Shown here: one piece after another, positions 39,551 to 47,710 of the stretch | How the letters are laid out: every line of letters starts with the position of its first letter | Numbering within the stretch: the first letter of the stretch is position 1 | Notes under the pieces: generated by a model | What the model was told of the DNA's origin: nothing | What the model saw: only the letters and a program-made list of their open reading frames with translations | The model's database searches: none | Translations under genes and position numbers: made by a program | From: Agrobacterium tumefaciens_K | GTDB lineage: Bacteria; Pseudomonadota; Alphaproteobacteria; Rhizobiales; Rhizobiaceae | Reading direction: 5' to 3' | Assembly: GCF_031801495.1 (NCBI RefSeq) | Contig: NZ_JAOEGC010000002.1 | Location: forward strand, 2,356,001-2,420,000 | DNA: 64,000 bases

Positions 39551-39742
39551 ATGGAGAAGCAAGTTATTGAATTCGCTGGCGAACCCGTCGGCATCGTTAT
39601 TCCGGACAACAACCGGCTGAAGTTTATCGCGGTCAAGTTCCACGTCCACGATCTGGACGAGCAGAAGTTCGACAGCGCCGACGACGTGCGGATTGCAATC
39701 CGTAATCTCGTCCGTGACCGGAACCTCGCCGCAGTCGCTTGA
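39551..39742 (+). CDS. Small hypothetical protein, 63 residues
   Basis: Unrecognised acidic small protein (MEKQVIEFAGEPVGIVIPDN at the start). It has a clear ribosome-binding site (GGGAG) eight nt before the ATG. Codon use is like the neighbours, and a terminator hairpin 41 nt later suggests an expressed unit. Beta-strand-rich N-terminus and helical C-terminus (DDVRIAIRNLVRDR) are guesses from composition. No signal peptide or membrane span. Function unknown. Confidence 0.65.
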   Translation: MEKQVIEFAGEPVGIVIPDNNRLKFIAVKFHVHDLDEQKFDSADDVRIAIRNLVRDRNLAAVA

Positions 39743-39783
39743 TGGGAAGCATTTTCCCGGAACCTGAAAGCGATCACGAAAAC

Positions 39784-39821
39784 AAAAGCGCGCCCGATAG
39801 TGATATCGAAGGCGCGCTTTT
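39784..39821. terminator. Bidirectional terminator
   Basis: AAAAGCGCGCC and GGCGCGCTTTT form an 11-bp stem with a 16-nt loop, with T-runs on both strands. It serves the small gene on plus and the Lrp-type domain gene on minus, whose stop is 24 nt away. Confidence 0.85.
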
Positions 39822-39844
39822 CAATTCATGAGTGTGGCTCAACT

Positions 39845-40081
39845 TCAGAACGCGGTAAACGTCAGGGTGGTCAAGGAGCGCACGATACCCGGAATATTGA
39901 TGATGTTCTGGTTGATGAACTTGCCGACATCCTCTTCCGGACCCAGATAGATTTTCAGCAACAGATCGTACTCGCCGCTCGTCGAATAGAGCTCGGACAC
40001 GAGTTCCGTTTTGTAGATGGCATCGGCGACATCATAGGTCTTGCCGGGTTCACATTGAAGCTGAACGAAAATGGGCTTCAC
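39845..40081 (-). CDS. Stand-alone Lrp/AsnC ligand-binding (RAM) domain protein
   Basis: A 78-residue protein matching only the C-terminal alpha-beta sandwich of Lrp/AsnC regulators: KPIFVQLQCEPGKTYDVADA, then ELYSTSGEYDLLLKIY and INIPGIVRSLTTLT. There is no helix-turn-helix. The GTG start at 40081 has GGGAG six nt upstream; the longer frame to 40168 has no family resemblance. Stand-alone RAM proteins form oligomers and may bind amino acids or modulate full-length Lrp proteins. Terminated by the shared hairpin at 39784-39821. Role unproven. Confidence 0.85.
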   Translation of the reverse strand: MKPIFVQLQCEPGKTYDVADAIYKTELVSELYSTSGEYDLLLKIYLGPEEDVGKFINQNIINIPGIVRSLTTLTFTAF

Positions 40082-40186
40082 GAACGTCTCCCGCGGTTGG
40101 ATTCGCAATAATATGGCTTGGCACCATAGGCATGCCGCACTATTGGCGCACCCGCATTCGTCTTGCAAGACCCATTACCTTTCGGG

Positions 40187-41104
40187 CTACCCGGTGGCGT
40201 TGCCTCGCCTGCCCTTGCCTGCCTCCGTCACAATCCACTGGCGGAAACTTTCCAGCGGCGGATAACCCGCACGCTCCGACATACAGGCGAGATAATAGGC
40301 TTCGTCGCTCTCCAGCGCGCCCGAAACCGCGCTGACGAGTTTTCCCGTTCTTAGCTCCTCCTCGATCATGAACGAAGGAATGAGCGCTGCGCCGACGCCG
40401 ACGCAGGCCGCCTCCGCAATCGTCGTAAACTGATCGAAAAGCATGCCGTGCAGATTATCAAACATAACCGCACGGCTTCGGAACCATTTTTCCCATGCAT
40501 CCGGCCGGGTGGTCATATGCAGCAGCGGTACGTTCAAAACGTCGGCGGGATGCACAAGCTGATGCCTTGCCTTGAAATCGGGACTGCACACCGGGACGAC
40601 CGTTTCGTGCATGAGCAACACCAGTTCCGCGCCCGGCCAATGCGGCAGGCCGAAATGAATGGCTGCATCGACCGTTTCGGTCCGGAAGTCGAAGAGGGAG
40701 GATCGCGTCAGCAGATTGACCGATATGCCGGGATAGGCTGCAATGAAATCGGGAAGACGCGGCACCAGCCAGCGCGTGCCGAAACTGGGCAGAACCGCCA
40801 GATTAAGCGTACCGCCATCCGGATTGGCACGCAGATTGAGCGATGCGGTGGAAACACGGCGCAACGCTTCGCGGATTTCGCGCGCATATCCCTCGCCTGC
40901 CCGTGTCAGCCGGATCGTCTGCCGTTCCCGCACAAAAAGCGCGACGCCCAGCTGCTCTTCCAGCGCCAGGATCTGACGGCTGACGGCGCCCTGGGTCAAT
41001 CCAAGCTCCCGCGCCGCAGCCGAAACGCTGCCGATGCGCGATGCGGCTTCAAATGCCGCCAGAAGCGACAGGGATGGTAAGAATCGGCGCGGCGGAAGAA
41101 CCAT
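40187..41104 (-). CDS. LysR-family regulator (GcvA-like)
   Basis: A 305-residue LysR-type regulator: RFLPSLSLLAAFEAASRIGS, then helix-turn-helix SVSAAARELGLTQGAVSRQI, then an effector domain with a long substrate-binding half (LNLAVLPSFGTRWLVPRLPDF). This N-terminal pattern marks the GcvA/AmpR subgroup. Start at 41104 with GAGGG upstream. It is divergent from a FAD-dependent oxidoreductase, 130 nt apart, and probably regulates it. The inducer may be an amine or amino acid given the oxidoreductase family. Confidence 0.9.
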   Translation of the reverse strand: MVLPPRRFLPSLSLLAAFEAASRIGSVSAAARELGLTQGAVSRQILALEEQLGVALFVRERQTIRLTRAGEGYAREIREALRRVSTASLNLRANPDGGTLNLAVLPSFGTRWLVPRLPDFIAAYPGISVNLLTRSSLFDFRTETVDAAIHFGLPHWPGAELVLLMHETVVPVCSPDFKARHQLVHPADVLNVPLLHMTTRPDAWEKWFRSRAVMFDNLHGMLFDQFTTIAEAACVGVGAALIPSFMIEEELRTGKLVSAVSGALESDEAYYLACMSERAGYPPLESFRQWIVTEAGKGRRGNATG

Positions 41105-41234
41105 ATTCCCTCAAGGAATGAACTCTTGACGATATGTTGATATTCACCATGCAGAGGCGACTGTAAAGTCTGCGTAACAAGGGCTTATCACTCATATGCA
41201 ATAAACATGAACAGCCCGGAAAAATGGTGGAACG

Positions 41235-42518
41235 ATGTATGATGACCCACGCTCGCACGGTCTATGGGAAAAGACCGCGCCGCAGCCTCCGGCAACCACA
41301 GCCCTGACGGACGAGATACAGGCCGATGTTGTGATCGTCGGCGGTGGCTTTACGGGCCAATCGGCAGCGCTTCACCTGGCCGAAAAAGGCGTGAACGTCG
41401 TTCTTCTCGAAGCCAGACAGATCGGCTTTGGCGGGGCTGGCCGAAATGTCGGCCTGATAAACGGCGGCATGTGGGTGATGCCAAAGGAATTACCGGTCGT
41501 GCTGGGATCTGTTTACGGGGAACGCCTCCTCAACCTGCTGGGAGATGCGCCACTGGTCGTTCGCGACCTTATTGAAAAACACGGCATCCCCTGCGAAATG
41601 GAGAAGAACGGTACATTGCACTGCGCGGTCGGTGAAAAAGGGCTGGCTGAAATTCAGGCACGATGCGAACAATGGGCTGCACGCGGCGCGCCCGTCAGAG
41701 TTCTGGATGCTGCGGAAACAGCGAAACGGATCGGCAGCACCGCCTATTCCGGCGCACTTCTCGACACTCGCGCCGGTACGCTCCAGCCGCTGGCCTATGT
41801 TCGCGGTCTGGCAGATGCCGCCACGAAGGCGGGCGCGAGGCTCTTCACCGATAGCCCGGTTGTTGCGGCCGATCGGAATGGAAGCGGATGGACGGTGAAA
41901 ACACCGCAAGGCTCTGTATCCGCCGAGTGGATCATCGTCGCGACCGAAGCATACAGCATCGGGCCATGGAAGATCGTTCGTGAAGAGCAGGTCTATCTGC
42001 CATACTTCAACTTCGCCACCAGACCGCTGAGCGACAATCTGCAAAAGAGCATCCTGCCGAACAGGCAAGGCTGCTGGGATACGAAAGAAATTCTATCGTC
42101 ATTCCGCATGGACAAGGCTGGCAGGCTGGTGTTCGGCAGTGTCGGCGCCTTGCGCGGCACCGGCGCGACCGTTCACAGGAACTGGGCGAGACGATCGCTG
42201 AAACGGCTTTTCCCGCAACTCGGTGACGTCGAATTCGAATGCGAGTGGTACGGGCAGATCGGCATGACGGACGATGCGCTACCGCGCTTCCACAAGTTCG
42301 CGGAAAAGGTCGTCGGTTTTTCGGGCTATAACGGCAGGGGTATCGCGCCCGGCACAGTCTTCGGTAAGACCATCGCCCGCCACGTTCTGGGTGAAGTTTC
42401 CGAAGACCAACTGCCGCTTCCGGTAACCGACCCCAAAGCCCAATCATTCCGTACGCTGAAGGAAAGCTATTACGAAGCAGGCGCGCAACTCGCCCATTTC
42501 GCGGGCGAGCGTTTCTGA
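41235..42518 (+). CDS. FAD-dependent amine/amino-acid oxidoreductase (DadA/PuuB-like)
   Basis: A 427-residue flavoenzyme of the DAO family. The FAD Rossmann motif is VVIVGGGFTGQSAALHLAE (GxGxxG), with GFGGAGRNVGLINGG nearby and a C-terminal FSGYNGRGIAPGTVFGKTIA that contacts FAD. This pattern is shared with gamma-glutamylputrescine oxidase and related glycine/amine oxidases. Likely oxidises a secondary or primary amine, releasing aldehyde and H2O2 or passing electrons on. It faces its LysR neighbour and ends at a terminator. The substrate cannot be assigned. Confidence 0.85.
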   Translation: MYDDPRSHGLWEKTAPQPPATTALTDEIQADVVIVGGGFTGQSAALHLAEKGVNVVLLEARQIGFGGAGRNVGLINGGMWVMPKELPVVLGSVYGERLLNLLGDAPLVVRDLIEKHGIPCEMEKNGTLHCAVGEKGLAEIQARCEQWAARGAPVRVLDAAETAKRIGSTAYSGALLDTRAGTLQPLAYVRGLADAATKAGARLFTDSPVVAADRNGSGWTVKTPQGSVSAEWIIVATEAYSIGPWKIVREEQVYLPYFNFATRPLSDNLQKSILPNRQGCWDTKEILSSFRMDKAGRLVFGSVGALRGTGATVHRNWARRSLKRLFPQLGDVEFECEWYGQIGMTDDALPRFHKFAEKVVGFSGYNGRGIAPGTVFGKTIARHVLGEVSEDQLPLPVTDPKAQSFRTLKESYYEAGAQLAHFAGERF

Positions 42519-42538
42519 AAAGCTTCCTGCGACAAGCT

Positions 42539-42560
42539 GCCGCCTTTACGGCGGCTTTTT
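42539..42560 (+). terminator. Terminator after the FAD oxidoreductase
   Basis: GCCGCC and GGCGGC around a 5-nt loop, followed by five T. It lies 20 nt past the stop and separates the gene from modABC. Confidence 0.85.
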
Positions 42561-42570
42561 CTCGACGCAT

Positions 42571-42594
42571 CGATATATTCTTGAAAATATAATG
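42571..42594. promoter_or_regulatory. Candidate ModE box upstream of modA
   Basis: CGATATAT and ATATAATG (complement CATTATAT) form an inverted repeat with an 8-nt spacer. Such ATATA-rich half-sites are typical of ModE-Mo binding sites. It lies about 60 nt before the modA start and would repress modABC when molybdate is plentiful. Confidence 0.55.
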
Positions 42595-42652
42595 ATGGCG
42601 ATGTACCGCTAGCGTTATATTCGCAAAAACATCTCGATACCGGGGAATGATC

Positions 42653-43444
42653 ATGAAGCTTCCGCGCCGTAATTTCTTGAGAAGCGTTGCTGCTGCCACA
42701 TCCATATTCGTGGCTGCATCTTTTGCGGCTCTGCCTGTCCATGCCTCGGAAAAAGTCACGGTTTTTGCCGCTGCGAGCATGAAAAACGCCCTCGACGCCA
42801 TCAATGCCGAATGGGCGAAGGAAAGCGGCAACGAGGCGACCGTTTCCTATGCGGCAAGCTCCGCACTTGCCAAGCAGATCGAGACAGGCGCGCCTGCCGA
42901 TGTCTTCATTTCCGCCGACCTGGCATGGATGGATTACGTTGCCGACAAGAAGCTGATCGACACCGCGACCCGCTCCAATCTTCTCGGCAACCGCATCGTG
43001 CTGGTCGCCCCGGCAGACAAGGCCAAGCCGGTTGAAATCGGTCAGGGCTTCGATCTCGCCGGTCTGGTGGGCGATGGCCGTCTGGCCATGGGCGCCGTCG
43101 ATTCCGTTCCCGCCGGCAAATACGGCAAGGCCGCGCTGGAAAAACTCGGCATCTGGGCCTCGGTGGAAAATAAGGTCGCGGGGGCAGAGAGCGTACGCGC
43201 CGCGTTGCTGCTCGTTTCGCGTGGTGAAGCGCCCTATGGCATCGTCTATGCAACCGACGCCGCAGCCGATCCGGGTGTTGAGATCGTCGGCACCTTCCCG
43301 GAAGACAGCCATCCCCCGATCATCTACCCGGTCGCCATCCTGTCGGAAGCAAGGTCACCGGCAGCGAAATCCTATCTGGAATTCCTGAAGTCCGCCAAAG
43401 CCACGCCCTTCTTCGAAAAGCAAGGCTTTACCGTTCTGAAGTAA
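42653..43444 (+). CDS. modA: Molybdate-binding periplasmic protein ModA
   Basis: Periplasmic molybdate receptor, about 263 residues. The signal region has a twin-arginine-like RRNFLRS followed by a hydrophobic core and VHAS. The mature part opens KVTVFAAASMKNALDAIN, the ModA signature, with SYAASSALAKQIETGAPADVF forming the oxyanion site and later GEAPYGIVYATDA. I chose the ATG at 42653, with GGGGA at good spacing; the ATG two codons earlier is alternative. First gene of modABC, with a ModE-like box upstream. Confidence 0.93.
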   Translation: MKLPRRNFLRSVAAATSIFVAASFAALPVHASEKVTVFAAASMKNALDAINAEWAKESGNEATVSYAASSALAKQIETGAPADVFISADLAWMDYVADKKLIDTATRSNLLGNRIVLVAPADKAKPVEIGQGFDLAGLVGDGRLAMGAVDSVPAGKYGKAALEKLGIWASVENKVAGAESVRAALLLVSRGEAPYGIVYATDAAADPGVEIVGTFPEDSHPPIIYPVAILSEARSPAAKSYLEFLKSAKATPFFEKQGFTVLK

Positions 43445-43505
43445 GATTCATCATCGTGGCCTTCGGCAGGGAGGCCACAGACATGCATGATGACAGGATA
43501 CGCAT

Positions 43506-44207
43506 TTGAATTGGTGGACGCTCAGCCCGGAAGAATGGACCGCGATCAGGCTCAGCCTGAAGGTGTCGGTCGTTGCCATGTTCGCCAGCCTGCCGCCTGG
43601 AATTCTGATCGCGTTGGCCCTTGCGCGCGGACGCTTCTGGGGAAAGTCCATCCTGAACGGCATCGTCCACCTGCCACTTATTCTTCCTCCCGTTGTTACC
43701 GGCTTTCTGCTTCTCATCCTCTTCGGTCGCAGGGGAGCAATCGGCCAGTTTCTCGATGAGTACTTCGGGATCGTTTTTTCGTTTCGCTGGACTGGGGCAG
43801 CACTTGCTTGCGCCGTCATGGGGTTTCCCCTGCTGGTACGCTCCATCAGACTGTCCATCGAGGCGGTGGACGGAAAACTGGAAGAAGCGGCTGCGACACT
43901 TGGCGCCAGCCCGTTACGCGTGTTTCTGACAGTCACCTTGCCGCTTATTCTGCCCGGCATTATCGCAGGCATGATCCTCGCCTTTGCCAAGGCGATGGGT
44001 GAATTCGGTGCAACGATCACCTTCGTTTCGAACATTCCCGGAGAAACACAAACGCTCTCCGCCGCCATCTATACGTTCACGCAGGTACCGGGTGGAGATA
44101 CCGGTGCGTTGCGGCTCACCATCGTCTCTGTCGTCATTTCCATGCTGGCATTGCTCGTTTCCGAGTTTCTGGCCCGCATCATTGGAAAAAAGGTGAGCGT
44201 GGAATGA
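43506..44207 (+). CDS. modB: Molybdate ABC transporter permease ModB
   Basis: A 233-residue inner-membrane permease with about five or six spans. The coupling-helix EAA motif is EAAATLGASPLRVFLTVTLP, and the ModB-like GEFGATITFVSNIPGETQT follows. The start is a TTG in the frame beginning NWWTLSPEEWTAIRLS, which matches the family N-terminus. It overlaps modC by 4 nt (ATGA). It passes molybdate from ModA into the cell, driven by ModC. Confidence 0.93.
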   Translation: MNWWTLSPEEWTAIRLSLKVSVVAMFASLPPGILIALALARGRFWGKSILNGIVHLPLILPPVVTGFLLLILFGRRGAIGQFLDEYFGIVFSFRWTGAALACAVMGFPLLVRSIRLSIEAVDGKLEEAAATLGASPLRVFLTVTLPLILPGIIAGMILAFAKAMGEFGATITFVSNIPGETQTLSAAIYTFTQVPGGDTGALRLTIVSVVISMLALLVSEFLARIIGKKVSVE

Positions 44208-45280
44208 CACTCGCTGTTTCGGTTCGCCACCGCCTCGGCACCTTCGCACTCGATGCATCCTTCACATCACAGAGCCGCGTCACCGCCCTTTTCGGACGCT
44301 CCGGCTCCGGAAAAACCTCGATGATCCGTATTATCGCGGGCCTTATGCGACCAGAGGAAGGACAGGTTTCGCTGGATGGCGAAGTACTGACAAACAGTGA
44401 AAAAGGGGTGTTCGTGCCGGTCCACAAGCGCCGGTTCGGATATGTGTTTCAGGAGGCCCGGCTGTTCCCTCACCTGAGCGTCTCGCAGAACCTGAATTAT
44501 GGAAAGCGGTTATCAACCGACAGCCTGACAGGAAAGGATGATAACCACATCCTCGAGATGCTCGGCATCGGCCACCTTTTAAAGCGCCAGCCGAACAAAC
44601 TTTCCGGTGGCGAGAAACAAAGGGTCGCCATCGGACGCGCACTTCTGTCTTCGCCGCGCCTGCTGCTGATGGATGAGCCGCTGGCCTCGCTGGACGAAGC
44701 CCGCAAAGCAGAGATCATTCCCTACCTCGAGAGACTGCGCGACGAGATGAAAATCCCGATCGTCTATGTCAGCCATTCCATTCAGGAAGTCGCGCGCCTC
44801 TCAGACACCATCGTGGTGATAAAGGACGGGAAAGTCGAAACGCAGGGCAAAGCCGCTGACGTCCTCTCGCGCCCCGCACTCAGCGTTCACCTTGAAAAAC
44901 GAGAAGCGGGGAGCATCGTCTCCGGCCACCTGGAGAGCTTTGACGAACGCCACAGCCTCGCCGCCGTGCGCCTGTCCGGCTTACTGATTCACGTCCCGGC
45001 AAGAAGGGTGACGGCAGGAACGCCTGTACGCGTTCTGATTCCGGCACGTGACGTCATGCTGGCAACCGTGAAACCGGAAGGCCTGAGTGCGCTTAACATT
45101 CTGGAAGGCACGGTCGCGGAGATATCGCCGTCGGCAGATGGCATGGTAACGGTTCAGGTGGATTGTGGTGGTAACATCATCCAGTCACGCATCACCGACC
45201 TGTCCCGTGAGCGACTGCATCTTGAACCGGGAAAACCGGTCCACGCCATCATAAAGTCGGCGGCTCTCGATCCTTATTGA
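44204..45280 (+). CDS. modC: Molybdate ABC transporter ATPase ModC
   Basis: A 358-residue ATPase. Walker A GRSGSGKTS, Q-loop FGYVFQEA, signature LSGGEKQRVAIGRAL, Walker B LLLMDEPLASLDE and the switch His in VYVSHSIQEV are all intact. The C-terminal part (about 290-358) is the molybdate-binding TOBE domain (ALNILEGTVAEISPSADGM). It overlaps modB upstream. Its last 32 nt overlap the convergent ModE-type gene, so antisense contact between the two mRNAs is possible. Confidence 0.94.
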   Translation: MTLAVSVRHRLGTFALDASFTSQSRVTALFGRSGSGKTSMIRIIAGLMRPEEGQVSLDGEVLTNSEKGVFVPVHKRRFGYVFQEARLFPHLSVSQNLNYGKRLSTDSLTGKDDNHILEMLGIGHLLKRQPNKLSGGEKQRVAIGRALLSSPRLLLMDEPLASLDEARKAEIIPYLERLRDEMKIPIVYVSHSIQEVARLSDTIVVIKDGKVETQGKAADVLSRPALSVHLEKREAGSIVSGHLESFDERHSLAAVRLSGLLIHVPARRVTAGTPVRVLIPARDVMLATVKPEGLSALNILEGTVAEISPSADGMVTVQVDCGGNIIQSRITDLSRERLHLEPGKPVHAIIKSAALDPY

Positions 45281-45650
45281 CGGCATGCCACACTTCCGGG
45301 CTTCGGTTTGCTTCCAGCCAGTCGAGATCAACACGCAAGGCGTCGTTCATGCGTGCCTCCATCCTGCGATATCGTTCCAGCAACTCGACACCGAAGGGTG
45401 TCAGCGCCGCGCCACCGCCCTGCTTGCCGCCGCGCTGCGATTCGATCACGGGTTCGCGGAACATATGGTTGAGGGCATCCACCAGAAGCCAGGCACGGCG
45501 GTAGGACATATCCATCGCCCGCCCGGCAGCAGAGATCGAACCCGTCTCGACGATCAGTTCCATCAGCTCGATCCGTCCATGCCCAAGCCGCTCGCCGGGC
45601 GGAAAATCTATACGAAGAACTGGCTTTAATGGTTCTGCCGGACCGGTCAT
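45249..45650 (-). CDS. ModE-type winged-helix protein without molbindin domains
   Basis: A 133-residue protein matching only the N-terminal DNA-binding half of ModE: RIELMELIVETGSISAAGRA, DMSYRRAWLLVDALN, and the wing QRGGKQGGGAALTPFGVELL. The molybdate-binding C-terminal TOBE repeats of Escherichia coli ModE are missing. Short ModE proteins of this kind are common in Rhizobiales. It converges on modC with a 32-nt overlap, and its ATG overlaps the stop of the P1 peptidase (ATGA), so it is translated as the tail of the minus-strand transcript. It probably regulates modABC, perhaps through the box at 42571. Confidence 0.85.
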   Translation of the reverse strand: MTGPAEPLKPVLRIDFPPGERLGHGRIELMELIVETGSISAAGRAMDMSYRRAWLLVDALNHMFREPVIESQRGGKQGGGAALTPFGVELLERYRRMEARMNDALRVDLDWLEANRSPEVWHAVNKDREPPTL

Positions 45651-46648
45651 CGAACGCCACTCCCAACATGAGTGTCGCGGAACGCTCTCTGGGCACCCTC
45701 CACGGGCAAGGCAGTCGCTTCGTAAACACCCCGCGCCACAGCACGCGCCATGGTTATCGTCGCAAGATGGCAGAGTTCAGCAAAATGAACACCGGCTTCC
45801 AGCGGTTTTTCGCCTGTTGCCGCAGCAAACATCGTATCCCCATCGCTCGGCAGATGAGCCGGCAGAACCGCCCTGGCCAGACCGTCATGCGCCATGATCG
45901 ACAGGCGATGCGCCTGCGCCTTCGTCAGCACCGCATCTGTCACAACGGCACCGATCGTCGTTGCTGTCAGGTTCACGCCCTTCAAACGCAGCGCGGTATC
46001 TTGAGCGGTGAATTGCGAAGGATATCCGAAATCCCCGAATTCACCTGCCGTCTCGAATGGTGCAGACCAGAAATGACGGCTCTCGCCAACAGTCACCGAA
46101 CCGAGCGCATTGACCACAACGATGGCCGCGACCCTGTAACCGCCGGAACTGATGGCACTGGCCGAGCCCAGACCACCCTTGAACGTCGCGGTCGTCGCAC
46201 CTGTACCGGCACCCACCGTTCCAAGCTCGAAAGGTCCGGCCGCCGCCGCCTTGAAAGCTGCATAGCCCATGTCACGATAGGGCGAATGCAGCCCCCAGTC
46301 CTTGTTCCCGCCATTCAACAGGTCCATGAGGATCGCCTGCGGCACGATCGGCACCAGCGTCGTTCCAACCTGCAGGCCGCGCCCGATTTCGCGTAGGCCC
46401 GCCTGAACGCCACCTGCCGCATCCAGTCCGAACGCAGAGCCGCCGGAAAGCACCAACGCATCGACGGTTTCCACCGTCATGGCGGGATCGAGCAAGGCCG
46501 TGTCCCGGCCACCGGGCGCACCACCCAGAACGCTTCCCGACGCAACGACAGCTTTGTTGAAAACGATGGCGGTAACGCCGGAGCCGAGTTGAAGATCCGT
46601 GACGTTTCCAACCGAAACTCCACCGATGTCCGTCAGAAGATTGTGCAT
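45647..46648 (-). CDS. P1-family peptidase (DmpA-like, family S58)
   Basis: A 333-residue self-processing N-terminal nucleophile peptidase of the DmpA type. Motifs are TDIGGVSVGN at the start, VLSGGSAFGLDAAGGV, and the segment ATTIGAVVTDAVLTKAQAHR, in which a Thr next to the conserved TTIG forms the cleavage and catalytic site. Family members release N-terminal residues from small peptides. The start at 46648 has a GAGG element upstream; the frame extends further. It follows thiG by 86 nt and overlaps the ModE-type gene, so it sits where thiE is often found. Possible functions include peptide or amide turnover; no thiamine link is proven. Confidence 0.85.
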   Translation of the reverse strand: MHNLLTDIGGVSVGNVTDLQLGSGVTAIVFNKAVVASGSVLGGAPGGRDTALLDPAMTVETVDALVLSGGSAFGLDAAGGVQAGLREIGRGLQVGTTLVPIVPQAILMDLLNGGNKDWGLHSPYRDMGYAAFKAAAAGPFELGTVGAGTGATTATFKGGLGSASAISSGGYRVAAIVVVNALGSVTVGESRHFWSAPFETAGEFGDFGYPSQFTAQDTALRLKGVNLTATTIGAVVTDAVLTKAQAHRLSIMAHDGLARAVLPAHLPSDGDTMFAAATGEKPLEAGVHFAELCHLATITMARAVARGVYEATALPVEGAQRAFRDTHVGSGVR

Positions 46649-46734
46649 ACCGCCTCGTTGCCCCTCTTTTCTGTCGGTATCCCGCCGCATCGATACGGTG
46701 TCAACGCTAAACGCGGCGACACAGGAGAGCAACT

Positions 46735-47508
46735 TCAGGAAAAGACCGCCGTACCGATCACAGGCGTCGAAGGCACCGCCATATCCCGTGGTTCGAGCGG
46801 CCCGGCGCGAAAGGCGTCATGACCGGCGGCAATGCCGTTTGCAAAGGCCCGCGCCATGAGTACCGGGTCGCCCGCACACGCCACCGCCGTATTCAGTAGC
46901 ACGGCGTCATAACCAAGTTCCATCACGGTCATTGCATGCGATGGACGCCCTATGCCAGCATCGACGATCAGCGGAACATCGGGAAAGCGTGCCCGCATCG
47001 ATTTTAGTGCCGTGATATTGAGTGGCCCCATGGCGCTACCGATCGGCGCGCACCATGGCATCAAGACCTTGCAGCCAGCATCCAGCAGTTTTTCGGCCAC
47101 AACCAGATCATCGGTCGTATAGGGAAAAACCTCAAAACCTTCATCGCTGAGAAGCCTCGCAGCCTCCACCAGCCCAAATACGTCTGGCTGCAAGGTGTCG
47201 TGATGGCCGATGACCTCCAGCTTGATCCAGTTGGTTCGGAACACCTCACGCGCCATCTTCGCGGTCAGAACCGCCTCTTTGGCGCTATGGCAACCAGCCG
47301 TATTGGGCAGAATGTGACAGCCGAGGCCATGCAGCAGCTCGAAAAACTGGCCACCTTTTTTCCCACCTGCCGTTTCCCGGCGCAACGAAACCGTCAGTAT
47401 TTCCGTGCCGCTTGCCCGCATGGCGTCTTCCAGCACGGCGGGAGACGGATATCGTGCCGTACCGAGCAACAGGCGGGAACTGACCGCGCGATCATAAAGC
47501 GTCAGCAT
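46735..47508 (-). CDS. thiG: Thiazole synthase ThiG
   Basis: A 257-residue TIM-barrel enzyme that builds the thiazole phosphate of thiamine from DXP, dehydroglycine and the ThiS thiocarboxylate. Motifs include FELLHGLGCHILPNTAGCHSAKEAV and short VLMPWCAPIGS; PLIVDAGIGRPSHA and YDAVLLNTAVA lie near the phosphate site. The Schiff-base lysine is expected in WIKLEVIGH. It follows thiS by 4 nt. The P1 peptidase comes next instead of thiE. Confidence 0.94.
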   Translation of the reverse strand: MLTLYDRAVSSRLLLGTARYPSPAVLEDAMRASGTEILTVSLRRETAGGKKGGQFFELLHGLGCHILPNTAGCHSAKEAVLTAKMAREVFRTNWIKLEVIGHHDTLQPDVFGLVEAARLLSDEGFEVFPYTTDDLVVAEKLLDAGCKVLMPWCAPIGSAMGPLNITALKSMRARFPDVPLIVDAGIGRPSHAMTVMELGYDAVLLNTAVACAGDPVLMARAFANGIAAGHDAFRAGPLEPRDMAVPSTPVIGTAVFS

Positions 47509-47512
47509 GTTA

Positions 47513-47710
47513 TCAACCTCCCTGCATAGGGGAAAGAATTTCGATACGATCGGAATCCTTCAATTGAAAACCGGCGCGATCCTCCACATGCACCAGATCG
47601 CCATTGACCGCCGTTGCGAGCCATTCCCCCTCATAATCGAGGCTGGCAAGCAGTGCGGCCAGCGTATCAGCAACGAAATCAAGCTCGTCGCCATTCACTA
47701 GAAGTTTCAT
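47513..47710 (-). CDS. thiS: Sulfur carrier protein ThiS
   Basis: A 65-residue ubiquitin-fold sulfur carrier. It starts MKLLVNGDELDFVADTLAAL and ends IEILSPMQGG, with the C-terminal Gly-Gly that is adenylated and thiocarboxylated before donating sulfur to ThiG. The ATG overlaps the thiO stop by 4 nt, and thiG follows 4 nt later. Length and ends are exactly as in the family. Confidence 0.95.
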   Translation of the reverse strand: MKLLVNGDELDFVADTLAALLASLDYEGEWLATAVNGDLVHVEDRAGFQLKDSDRIEILSPMQGG

